Assembly (NCBI RefSeq): GCF_016704835.1
Contig: NZ_JADIZJ010000021.1
Coordinates: 434,001 to 498,000 of the forward strand
From: Sphingopyxis sp.
Lineage (GTDB): Bacteria; Pseudomonadota; Alphaproteobacteria; Sphingomonadales; Sphingomonadaceae
Length of the DNA stretch: 64,000 bases
Reading direction: 5' to 3'
Part shown: piece after piece, positions 33,588 to 41,408 of the stretch
Layout of the letters: the number at the start of each line of letters is the position of its first letter
Position numbering within the stretch: position 1 is the first letter of the stretch
The notes under the pieces: generated by a model
Databases searched by the model: none
Seen by the model: only the letters and a program-made list of their open reading frames with translations
What the model was told of the DNA's origin: nothing
Position numbers and translations under genes: made by a program

Positions 33588-35306
33588 TCACTCGCTAAGC
33601 CCCGCAATCAGGTCGCGTTGATCCCTACGCAGCTCGGGCAGATCGCGCGCAAGCTTGGCCCAGTGCGCAGCTTCCTTTGCGTCAGCCACCACGCCGATCC
33701 CCTTGGCATAAGCGTCGGCGAGGATTGCGCGCGACCCGGCAAAGCCCGCGCGCGCCGCAACGCCGCAGTCCTCGACCGCCCCCGGCAGCGTTTTCGCAGC
33801 GAAATGCGCTTCGCACAGCCAGTGGTTGCCTTCGGGATTGCCCAAAGCCGCAATCTTCCGCAGCCGCGCAAGGTTTGCCGCGCGAGTATCGGCGAAATAG
33901 GTCAGCGCAAAAATCGCCGCCGGATGCCCCTTTTCCGCCGCCTCGGCGTAGAGTGTCTGCGATCGCGCGAAATCAGCCGGGCCGAAGGTACCGGCCGCGA
34001 GACGATAGGCGAGATGCGTCTTCGCCTTCGAGAACCCGGCATTCGACGCCGCAACATAGAGGTCATAGGCGCGGGTCACGTCGGCGGGCGACGGATCGTT
34101 TTCCAGCAGCAGATAGGCCAACTCCTGCTGACCCGCCGGAAACCCCTGCGCCGCCGACGCCTCAAGATACGCCCGTGCGCGCGGCAGGTCTTTCTTCAAT
34201 CCAACCCCGAGCGAGAACATATAGCCCACCAGCTGCTGCGCCAGCGGATGCCCGCCATCGGCGAGCGCGATCAATTCGCTGGCGGGATGGCGTGACAGGA
34301 CGTCGGCAATCAGGACGGGCTCGTCCTCGATCGCCAGCCGGTCGAGCGAAATGTCGGCGAGCGAACCGGCGGCGGTGCCGCGCGTCGTCCTTTGGGCAAC
34401 TGCGCCCGGCGGCGGCGGCGGCGCGGAAAACGGACGCAGCGTCGTCGCCGGCGCCGCACGCATCGGCACCTCGGGCGGCGCGACCAGATAATAATCGTCG
34501 AACCAGCTGCCATAATGAAATGGCTGCTGCGGTCCAAGCGCCATACCATGCGTCCGCTGGTAAACTTCGCGCGACACAATTTTGAAATAATCCGAGATTT
34601 CCAGACCCGGAATGCCCAGTTCCTTGACCACCGCTGCAGCAAACGGGCTGACGGGTGATCCGACCGGCGCGAAGTCGAGCGCGGGCCGTCCCTTTGCGGT
34701 CGAATAGAACACCGCCCCCTGCCCGATGTCGAGCAAACCCAAGGGGGCCGAAGCCGCATCGCCCGCCGCCACATTGACATCCTCGATCCGCACCACCGGT
34801 TCAGCGGTGCGGCACGCATCGACAAATAACAGCGTAAACGCGCCCGCAGGCACCACGCGCTTCACCGCGGCCTCGATCGACAGATAGCGCTTTTCGACAT
34901 CCGCGCGTCGGGTCGCGGGCGGCGCCTCCATCGGGACGAGCCAGTTGCGCCCGCCATATTCGAAACCATGTCCGGCATAGTAGATGATCACCGACTTTGC
35001 CCCCGCCGCCTCCGCAGCAAAGCGCGTCAGCGCCGCGTCGAGCGTCGCCATGTCGGCATTGCGGACGATCCGCGGCGAAATCCCGGCCTTGGCAAAGGCG
35101 GCGCAGACATAGTCGATGTCGTTGACCGCGTTCTTCAGAGACGGCCATTCCCAGTCATTATAGGCGCTATTGCCGATCAGCAGCGCGACGCGCTCGCCCT
35201 GCAGCGGCGCATTACCGCACGCGGACGGCTGGGCGGCGGCCATCGGTGCAGCACAGAAAAGGGTCAGAAGCGCTGCGATCAACGTACCGATCCGCGATCC
35301 GGTCAC
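33588..35306 (-). CDS. secreted caspase-family (C14) protein with Sel1 repeats
   Basis: A 572-residue exported protein with a signal peptide (IAALLTLFCAAPMAAAQ). Residues 37-270 form a caspase-like p20 domain with the catalytic dyad intact: His113 in YYAGHGFE and Cys165 in FVDACRT. A proline-rich linker (about 290-315) follows, then four or more Sel1/TPR-like helical repeats (GYMFSLGVGLKKD, AYAKGIGVVADAKEAAHWA). The start is GTG 35306 with GAGGGGGA upstream. The Sel1 part probably binds protein partners. Substrate and role are unknown. Confidence 0.88.
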   Translation of the reverse strand: MTGSRIGTLIAALLTLFCAAPMAAAQPSACGNAPLQGERVALLIGNSAYNDWEWPSLKNAVNDIDYVCAAFAKAGISPRIVRNADMATLDAALTRFAAEAAGAKSVIIYYAGHGFEYGGRNWLVPMEAPPATRRADVEKRYLSIEAAVKRVVPAGAFTLLFVDACRTAEPVVRIEDVNVAAGDAASAPLGLLDIGQGAVFYSTAKGRPALDFAPVGSPVSPFAAAVVKELGIPGLEISDYFKIVSREVYQRTHGMALGPQQPFHYGSWFDDYYLVAPPEVPMRAAPATTLRPFSAPPPPPGAVAQRTTRGTAAGSLADISLDRLAIEDEPVLIADVLSRHPASELIALADGGHPLAQQLVGYMFSLGVGLKKDLPRARAYLEASAAQGFPAGQQELAYLLLENDPSPADVTRAYDLYVAASNAGFSKAKTHLAYRLAAGTFGPADFARSQTLYAEAAEKGHPAAIFALTYFADTRAANLARLRKIAALGNPEGNHWLCEAHFAAKTLPGAVEDCGVAARAGFAGSRAILADAYAKGIGVVADAKEAAHWAKLARDLPELRRDQRDLIAGLSE

Positions 35307-35535
35307 TATGGTCTATCCCCCTCACAACGACTGCGCGGTCACGCCGAAAATTGTCGGAATTCTGCGCAACTTCACTCTGAAATCGCATTTGCCCTGCGCC
35401 GATCCACCGACCTGACGAAGGGTAGGTCAGCGTGACGATGTAGGAAAGCGGAAACTGGGCTGTGCGGACGGTCACCGACACATCTAGACGATAGCGGTAC
35501 GGGTGATAATCTGCGCAGGGCCAAGAGAGGATGAA
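35307..35535. other. divergent spacer between caspase and hypothetical gene
   Basis: In these 229 nt I see no gene, hairpin or repeat that I can support. It must hold the promoters of both flanking genes, but no clear motif can be named. Confidence 0.4.
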
Positions 35536-36195
35536 ATGATGCGAAGCTTGGGATTGGCGGCCGTCTTGTTGCTCCCCGGTGCGGCGCACGCCGCGCCCAA
35601 TCGCCCGCCGATACCGGCTCTTACCGACCAATATCTTCTCGATCAGCTCGAACTCGGCGAGGAAATCGAAGCACGCGCCGATGGCGACCTCAACGGCGAC
35701 GGCGATATCGATACGGTATTCGTCGTCTCCAGCCCTGACGAACGCCATCTCTATGTGGTGCTCAGCTATCGGGCCGAAACCGATATTGGCCACCAACCTG
35801 GCGGTGACTTCAAGCTGGAGCCCGATCCGTTGGGCCCAGCCGACCTTTCGATCAGCAGGGGCGTGTTGACAATCAAGGACTTGACCGGCGGAACCACCGC
35901 GCTGTCAGCGACCTATCGCTATCGCGCCGCCACCACGAAGGATGGACCGCGAATGCGGCTGATCGGCCTTGACGCCACCGTTTACAGTCGCACCTATGCC
36001 CATGACGGCAGCGAAATGAGCTGGAATGTCGCTACCGGCGATACGATCACGACATTTTTGAAGATGTCGGCGGGAGATGGCCCGGGATATGACAAACTCT
36101 ACGCGCGAAAGTTCAAGCGACCGGCGCGGACGATCTATATGGAGGACACGCCGGAACCCGAGCTCGAGCTGGTCGGGGTGTCAGAAGCGAAATAG
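35536..36195 (+). CDS. secreted hypothetical protein with calcium-loop-like DxNxDxD motif
   Basis: A 219-residue exported protein; ATG 35536 follows AGAGAGG and begins a signal peptide (MMRSLGLAAVLLLPGAAHAA). Near residue 50 is DGDLNGDGDIDTVFV, an EF-hand or FG-GAP-like calcium loop followed by a beta-strand, as in repeat proteins of the VCBS type. The rest is predicted beta-rich and not recognisable. No family assigned. Confidence 0.7.
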   Translation: MMRSLGLAAVLLLPGAAHAAPNRPPIPALTDQYLLDQLELGEEIEARADGDLNGDGDIDTVFVVSSPDERHLYVVLSYRAETDIGHQPGGDFKLEPDPLGPADLSISRGVLTIKDLTGGTTALSATYRYRAATTKDGPRMRLIGLDATVYSRTYAHDGSEMSWNVATGDTITTFLKMSAGDGPGYDKLYARKFKRPARTIYMEDTPEPELELVGVSEAK

Positions 36196-36220
36196 CCGAC
36201 GCCGCCCCGCCGACGAAAGC

Positions 36221-36376
36221 TCACGGCTGCAACAGCGCCGGAATGATCCAGATTGCCGACATCACGATCACCACTGCAATCAGCGAAAAGCCCAGCACAT
36301 AGCGGACATTATGCCCTTTGACTCCCCCGCTCGCTTCGGTCTCGGTCACTTCGACATGTTCGTCGACGATTTTCAT
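36221..36376 (-). CDS. small single-TM protein (51 aa)
   Basis: A short frame too small for usual cut-offs: ATG at 36374-36376 and TGA at 36221-36223 give 51 residues. An acidic N-terminus (MKIVDEHVEVTETEASGG) is followed by one strong membrane helix (VLGFSLIAVVIVMSAIWIIPALL). The sequence is high in hydrophobic residues with clean coding periodicity. It lies between the DUF-less secreted protein and rnpB, convergent with the former. Confidence 0.7.
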   Translation of the reverse strand: MKIVDEHVEVTETEASGGVKGHNVRYVLGFSLIAVVIVMSAIWIIPALLQP

Positions 36377-36455
36377 GGTGCGTTTCCCTTCCAACTCGTC
36401 CGCCTAATACGCGGCCCTTGCACAGGCGGTTCCCGCGCGGCGCCGGGGAGGTAAA

Positions 36456-36852
36456 TGCCAGAGGGTCTATAAGCCGGGTTCTGTCCACCCCTTGCGGGGA
36501 TGGGCGATCATTCCTCTAGGCGAACGGTTACCCGAACGCTCAAGCAGTCAACCCGGATGGCGGGGCCGGAACCAGCCCTGAGACCGAACTCGTGCCATCC
36601 CTATTCGACCTTGCTCCCGGTGGGGTTTGCCGTGCCGCGCCTGTTACCAGCCGCGCGGTGCGCTCTTACCGCACCCTTTCACCTTTCGCCGGGCCGAAAC
36701 CCAGGCGGTTTGCTCTCTGTGGCACTTTCCCTGAACCGGTCCGAAGACCGGCCCGCCGGACGTTATCCGGCACCGTGATTTCCGTGGAGCCCGGACTTTC
36801 CTCCCCCGGCAGGATACCCCACCGGCGGCGATCGCCCAACCCTCTGGCAGAG
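36456..36852 (-). ncRNA. rnpB: RNase P RNA
   Basis: The class A RNase P RNA, about 395 nt, on the minus strand. The 5' region contains the GAGGAAAGTCCGGGCTCC core and the 3' region the ACAGAACCCGGCTTATAGAC core. Helix P1 closes between CCCTCTGGCA (36840-36849) and TGCCAGAGGG (36456-36465). It removes tRNA 5' leaders with the protein RnpA, which is not in the window. Confidence 0.97.
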
Positions 36853-37190
36853 CAGCGTATAGCGCGAACGGGCAAGCAATACGAGCGTTTGTGACGAGGG
36901 GCTGGCTTGGCGTGGCGAGCCGTTACCTCCCTTCGTTACCCCGGACCCGATCCGGATCCCGCTTCTTTGGGGCAATCTCCGCCATTTCGCAAAAAGCGGG
37001 ACCCCGGATCAATTCCGGGGATGTGAGAATTCTATGGCTGATTTCGATCACTAGCCGTGAAACTGCTTTTGGTACCATTTCGCAGGGTGCTTACATCTGC
37101 GATGGCAAGCGAGCGATGCACTAGTTCCATCGGACCCTCGCTTAAATGGCGCTAGTCGTCGTAACCTCGCTCACCCGCACTGGAGGCGTC
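36853..37190. repeat. gene-free stretch with a long REP-like inverted repeat
   Basis: No gene is supported between rnpB and the DUF3703 gene. Arms 36939-36968 and 36991-37020 form an imperfect inverted repeat that opens and closes with CCCCGGA/TCCGGGG and has GATCCGG and TCCCGCTT cores. It is a different repeat family from the one at 16441. Confidence 0.5.
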
Positions 37191-37194
37191 GGTG

Positions 37195-37614
37195 ATGAAA
37201 TTGGGTGTCAAAGCAGCCTTTGACAGGGAAATGGCGGACGCGCAGTCTGCCGAAGCAATTGGCGATATCGCTCTTGCCAAGCACCATCTTGAGCGTGCGC
37301 ATATCCTCGGACAGCGCTGGTATGCAGCCCATGTGAAACCGCATTTTCACATGTTGCGGCTCGCCCTGAAGCAGCCGGATACCAGCGAGGCGCGGGGTCA
37401 GCTCGTGAGACGGATCGGCGCCGCACCCTTTCCCCTTGCGGGCTGGGTTCCCGACGGCAACACTCGCGGGGCGGATGTCTCGCCAACGATGCCGATGCCG
37501 ATCCCGCCGGACTTGCAGTTCTTGGTCGAGGGCCATTCGCTGCGCAACGGCTTGATCCTGCGGGGCGCTGTGGTCGCCGCCCTGGTTGCTGCCTATCTGC
37601 TTTTTGGGCGATGA
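37195..37614 (+). CDS. DUF3703 protein
   Basis: A 139-residue protein matching DUF3703 (AFDREMADAQSAEAIGDIALAKHHLERAHILGQ, then KPHFHMLRLAL). GGAGG 8 nt upstream fixes ATG 37195; GTG 37192 is an alternative. A single hydrophobic segment lies at the C-terminus (GAVVAALVAAYLLFG). The domain often neighbours metal-resistance or transport genes, but none is seen here. Confidence 0.8.
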   Translation: MKLGVKAAFDREMADAQSAEAIGDIALAKHHLERAHILGQRWYAAHVKPHFHMLRLALKQPDTSEARGQLVRRIGAAPFPLAGWVPDGNTRGADVSPTMPMPIPPDLQFLVEGHSLRNGLILRGAVVAALVAAYLLFGR

Positions 37615-37736
37615 ACCGGCGAATGGTGCACGGCTGTGCGGCAGAGTTGGGCTTGTAACGGGCGAGGAAGCTGCCACTTCCTTTCGGTCCTCCCGACGAA
37701 GCCCGCGATCTCGCCGGAGCTTCAATCCGACATGGT

Positions 37737-37768
37737 AAAATCCCGGCTTTCGCCGAAATGACAATCTT
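37737..37768. repeat. REP-like half element
   Basis: AAAATCCCGGCTTTCGCCGA in a spacer between convergent genes is the reverse complement of the CGGCGAAAGCCGGGAT core found at 16441 and near 23991. Only one arm is clear here. Confidence 0.5.
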
Positions 37769-37801
37769 TGTTGGTGGCACCTATCGGCCTCAACCTGCCA
37801 G

Positions 37802-38491
37802 TCAATTCCCCTCGGGCTGCGGCAACAGCAATGCCAGCAGGATAGCCCGGCATTCGCCGTCGATCGTGCCGTCGATCAATTCGGGCCGGAACCGCCGCTG
37901 GAACGCAACTGTCGCGGCAAACCCGTCGGTCACGTCGTAACCAAAGCGTTCGAGCGCAAGCAGAAACCCCGCGTCGGTCCACAGCGGATCGGTCAGTTTT
38001 TTGCGCGGGCGCGGCAGCGCGAGGCGGCGGCGCGCGAGTTCTTCCCACGGGAACAGTTCACCCGGATCCTGCTTGCGCGTCGGCGCGATGTCCGAATGGC
38101 CGATGACATTGCCGCGTGTAATGGCGTGCCGGTCCTTGATGATATGGACCAGCCGCACGACCGAGGCGACCTGCGCATCGGGAAATGGCACATAGCCGAA
38201 TTCATGCCCCGGATTGACAATCTCGATTCCGACGCTGGCCGAATTGATGTCGCTGATCCCGCGCCAGTGCGACTTGCCCGCGTGCCAGGCGCGCTTGTCC
38301 TCGGGCACCATATGCGTGATCTGGCCATCCTCGCTGACGACATAGTGCGCCGATACCTTCGATTCGGGGTTGGCAAGCCAATCAATGGCTTCGGAACCGC
38401 TCTTCATACCCGTGTAATGCAGCACGATCATCGAGATGGGCAGCGCGCGCTCGTCCAGATTGGGTGACCAGCGTTCGATAAAATCGCTCAT
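37802..38491 (-). CDS. N-acetylmuramoyl-L-alanine amidase, AmpD/AmiD-like
   Basis: A 229-residue Amidase_2 protein: MIVLHYTGM (first zinc His), WHAGKSHWRG and GHSDIAPTRKQDPG with the later His and Lys. A peptidoglycan-binding-type helix bundle (FGYDVTDGFAATVAFQRRFRP) follows at about residues 165-225. It cleaves the amide between MurNAc and the stem peptide. There is no signal peptide, so a cytoplasmic AmpD-type recycling role is more likely than AmiD. Confidence 0.88.
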   Translation of the reverse strand: MSDFIERWSPNLDERALPISMIVLHYTGMKSGSEAIDWLANPESKVSAHYVVSEDGQITHMVPEDKRAWHAGKSHWRGISDINSASVGIEIVNPGHEFGYVPFPDAQVASVVRLVHIIKDRHAITRGNVIGHSDIAPTRKQDPGELFPWEELARRRLALPRPRKKLTDPLWTDAGFLLALERFGYDVTDGFAATVAFQRRFRPELIDGTIDGECRAILLALLLPQPEGN

Positions 38492-38568
38492 GCGGTTGGC
38501 GGCCCATGTTGTCTCGCCCCAGCACGGAGCGGTAAGTCACCTGCGCCAGCGCGGCGCAAAATGCAAGG

Positions 38569-39426
38569 TCAGGCGGCCGCCGCTCGGCGCACGTGCTGGT
38601 CGGCGGGTTCGTAAAGGCCGCGGAGACGCGGACTGGCGACGAACTGGTCGGTTTGACCAAGCACAGTTTCGCCCGCCCCAAGCACCAGGAAGCTCTGCGG
38701 GGCCGCCATCGCGCGCAGCTTTGCGAACGCCTTTTGCCGCATCGGCGCAGAGAAATAGAGCAGCAGGTTGCGGCAGAAGATCAGATCGGCCGAACTCGCG
38801 AGCGGCGGCCGGTCGGTCAACATGTTCTGCACCGTAAAGTCGATGCGGCGGCGCAAATCCGCCTTGGCGAGCCAGCCGCCTTCGGTCTGGTCGAACCAGC
38901 GCACCATACGCTGGACGGGCAGCCCGCGCTGAATCTCAAACTGGCTGTATAGGCCGACGCGCGCACGGCTGATCGCGTGGTAGCTGACGTCGGTTCCGAC
39001 GATATCGACCTGCCAGCCTGCCCATTTTTCGCCCTGTTCGGCGATCAGCATCGCCAGCGAATAGGCCTCCTGCCCGGTCGACACGCCGCAATGCCAAATG
39101 GTCAACCGCCGGCGCAGTTTATTGATCTCGCGCAATTTCTCAAGCACGGTGACAGCTATATCGTCGAACAAGCTATATTCGCGATAAAAATAGGTTTCGT
39201 TGTTGAGCATCGCATCGACGGTGTCGTCGAGCAATTGGCGGCTGTTCGATGTGACCAGCGCCGCCACCAGCGCGTCGAGATCTGCGATATTGTGGCGTTG
39301 CATCACGGGTTTGAGCGACATTTCGATGCGCCAAATTCGACTGGGTGACAGCGTCTGCCCTGTCCGCGATTCGAGCACCCGCATCAGGACGCGATACGCC
39401 GATTCGCTGGCGCTGCTCCCCATCAT
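38569..39426 (-). CDS. cheR: chemotaxis methyltransferase CheR
   Basis: A 285-residue CheR. An N-terminal helical domain (SESAYRVLMRVLESRTGQTL) is followed by the SAM-binding domain: NNETYFYREY, WHCGVSTGQEAYSLAM and LIFCRNLLLYF. It methylates glutamates of chemoreceptors. Start ATG 39426 (ATGATG) overlaps the cheB stop. It is the last gene of the che operon. Confidence 0.95.
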   Translation of the reverse strand: MMGSSASESAYRVLMRVLESRTGQTLSPSRIWRIEMSLKPVMQRHNIADLDALVAALVTSNSRQLLDDTVDAMLNNETYFYREYSLFDDIAVTVLEKLREINKLRRRLTIWHCGVSTGQEAYSLAMLIAEQGEKWAGWQVDIVGTDVSYHAISRARVGLYSQFEIQRGLPVQRMVRWFDQTEGGWLAKADLRRRIDFTVQNMLTDRPPLASSADLIFCRNLLLYFSAPMRQKAFAKLRAMAAPQSFLVLGAGETVLGQTDQFVASPRLRGLYEPADQHVRRAAAA

Positions 39427-40529
39427 GATTGGCGCCTTCCGGGCAGGAAGCTGCCGAGCATCAGCGCGATTGCATCGGGATTGAGCGTTGCGGCGGCGAT
39501 CCCGGCCTTGGCGACCGCGCCTGGCATGCCCCAAATGACGCAACTTTCGGGCGCCTGCGCAAAGATCGTGCCGCCAGCCTCCTTCAGCCGCGCCGCACCG
39601 ATCGCGCCGTCGCGGCCCATGCCGCTGAGGATCACGGCCACGCCACCCTTGCCATATACGTCAGCCACCGAATCGAGCATCGGGTCGGCCGAGGGGCAGC
39701 AGCCGTTGTCGACAACGCGATGATCGAGCGCGATTTGATGCAGGCGACCGTTGGCGACGACGCGCAGATGGGCATCGCCGGGGGCCAGATAGATATGTCC
39801 CTTCTCGACGGTCATTCCGGCCTGGGCGACGGACACCATGCGTTCGGTCATCGTCGCGATTTGCTTGGCATAAAATTCCATGAAAGCGTCGGGCAGATGC
39901 TGGGTGAGCAAGATCGGCGCGGTGACCCGCGGATCGAGGTTGGCGAGGAAATTGGCGAACGCCGGGATGCCGCCGGTCGACGCGGCAACGGCGATACATT
40001 CGATCGGCTGATCGCTGCCAACCGCCAGCGCGACCGGCGGCGGCGCGCGGCGTTCGCCAACGGGCACCGGCGCCGGGAAATCCTCCTGGTTGCCCAGCGA
40101 CATGATGCGGTCGGTGAGCACTTCGGCAAAACGGCCCGAAAAACTGCCACGGCCGGGCTTGGCCAGCGTATCGCTGGCGCCGAGCGCGAGTGCCTCGATC
40201 GCCGCCGGGCCGCCTTCGACGCAGTTCGATGAAAGGATCAGCACCCGCGCCTTGGCGGCGCGCGTCAGGATATGCGGCAGCGCGTCGATCCCGCTCATCC
40301 CGGGCATTTCGATATCGAGCACCACAACATCGACGGGTTCGCGGGCCAGAAAGGCGAGCGCGTCGTGCGCCGAGGCCACCGAGGTGCAGACCTCGAGCCC
40401 CGCCCGCTGATCGACAATGCGCTCGAGTATGCTGCGGACAACCAGACTGTCGTCGACCAGCATAACCCTCACCGTTCGCGCTGACGGTTCGGGATCGGGA
40501 TTCAGGGGGAGCGGCCGCGCTATCGACAT
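39423..40529 (-). CDS. cheB: chemotaxis protein-glutamate methylesterase CheB
   Basis: A 368-residue CheB. Receiver (about 20-140) with VDDSLVVRS, Asp in VVLDIEMPGMSG and the linker, then the methylesterase domain with Ser in AASTGG, His in LLTQHLP and Asp in LSGMGRDGA. Start ATG 40529 lies 4 nt after the cheY stop; a longer frame overlaps cheY. It opposes CheR and gives phosphorylation-controlled adaptation. Confidence 0.96.
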   Translation of the reverse strand: MSIARPLPLNPDPEPSARTVRVMLVDDSLVVRSILERIVDQRAGLEVCTSVASAHDALAFLAREPVDVVVLDIEMPGMSGIDALPHILTRAAKARVLILSSNCVEGGPAAIEALALGASDTLAKPGRGSFSGRFAEVLTDRIMSLGNQEDFPAPVPVGERRAPPPVALAVGSDQPIECIAVAASTGGIPAFANFLANLDPRVTAPILLTQHLPDAFMEFYAKQIATMTERMVSVAQAGMTVEKGHIYLAPGDAHLRVVANGRLHQIALDHRVVDNGCCPSADPMLDSVADVYGKGGVAVILSGMGRDGAIGAARLKEAGGTIFAQAPESCVIWGMPGAVAKAGIAAATLNPDAIALMLGSFLPGRRQS

Positions 40530-40533
40530 CGTC

Positions 40534-40908
40534 TTACGCGACGCCGACGAGCTGCAATTTTCCTTCCAGTGTTTCACGGTCGAACGGCTTCATCACATAT
40601 TCATCGGCGCCCGCTTCGATCGCGGCGCGGATATGATCGATGCTGTTTTCGGTAGTGCAAAACACGACCCGCGGCCGTTCTTCATGCCCATAATCGAGGT
40701 CATTGAACGCGCCCAGAAACTCCATGCCGCTCATCACCGGCATGTTCCAGTCGAGCAGGATCACGTCGGGGCGGTTGGCGCGGCAAAAGGTCAGCGCCTC
40801 CTGCCCATCGGCGGCCTCTTCGACGGCGAAGGCCATGCTCTCAAGGATATGGCGTGCGACCTTGCGAATGACTTTGCTGTCATCGACGACCAGGCAAGAT
40901 TTCGACAT
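40534..40908 (-). CDS. cheY: chemotaxis response regulator CheY
   Basis: A 124-residue single receiver: LVVDDSKVIRK, phospho-acceptor in ILLDWNMPVMSG, Thr in FCTTEN and Lys in MKPFDR. It is the motor-binding or shuttle regulator phosphorylated by CheA. It sits between cheW and cheB. No cheZ is present; in alphaproteobacteria extra CheY proteins act as phosphate sinks. Confidence 0.92.
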   Translation of the reverse strand: MSKSCLVVDDSKVIRKVARHILESMAFAVEEAADGQEALTFCRANRPDVILLDWNMPVMSGMEFLGAFNDLDYGHEERPRVVFCTTENSIDHIRAAIEAGADEYVMKPFDRETLEGKLQLVGVA

Positions 40909-40970
40909 TAATACCTCCGCAACCCAGATTTCACGCCATGCTAGTGTGAAGGAGTGTCCAGCCCGTTAAC

Positions 40971-41408
40971 TCACGCTGCTTTGAGCGCAGGCAAAGTGAT
41001 GAAATGCGACGGATCGACAACGAGCAGCGAAGCGCCCTGATGCTCGATCATTGCATCGGCGACGCGCGCCCAGCCGGGCAGCAATTTTCCCGCGACGCGC
41101 GTTTCGGGCGCTTCGATGAAACAGACATCCTCGATCGCATCGGCGAGCAGTGCGTAGCCATGATCGGCAACATCGACGACGATCACCCGCTGCCCCGATG
41201 CCACCGGCACCGCGGGCATGCCGATGACGACATGCGGATCGATCAGCGTGAATACGCGGCTGCGGAGCGCAAACAGCCCCGCGACATGCGGCGGTGCGCC
41301 GGGGACTTCGACAGGGATACCGACGGTCACCACCGAATTGATCGCGCGGCTGCGCAGCGCGACGCGAGTGTCAGCGATGCGCGCGATCAGATAGAGTTTT
41401 TCCATCAT
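40971..41408 (-). CDS. cheW: chemotaxis coupling protein CheW
   Basis: A 145-residue CheW domain (YLIARIADTRVALRSRAINSVV, GLFALRSRVFTLIDPHVVIG). It couples CheA to receptors. ATG 41408 overlaps the cheA stop (ATGATG). A 62-nt gap separates it from cheY. Confidence 0.92.
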   Translation of the reverse strand: MMEKLYLIARIADTRVALRSRAINSVVTVGIPVEVPGAPPHVAGLFALRSRVFTLIDPHVVIGMPAVPVASGQRVIVVDVADHGYALLADAIEDVCFIEAPETRVAGKLLPGWARVADAMIEHQGASLLVVDPSHFITLPALKAA

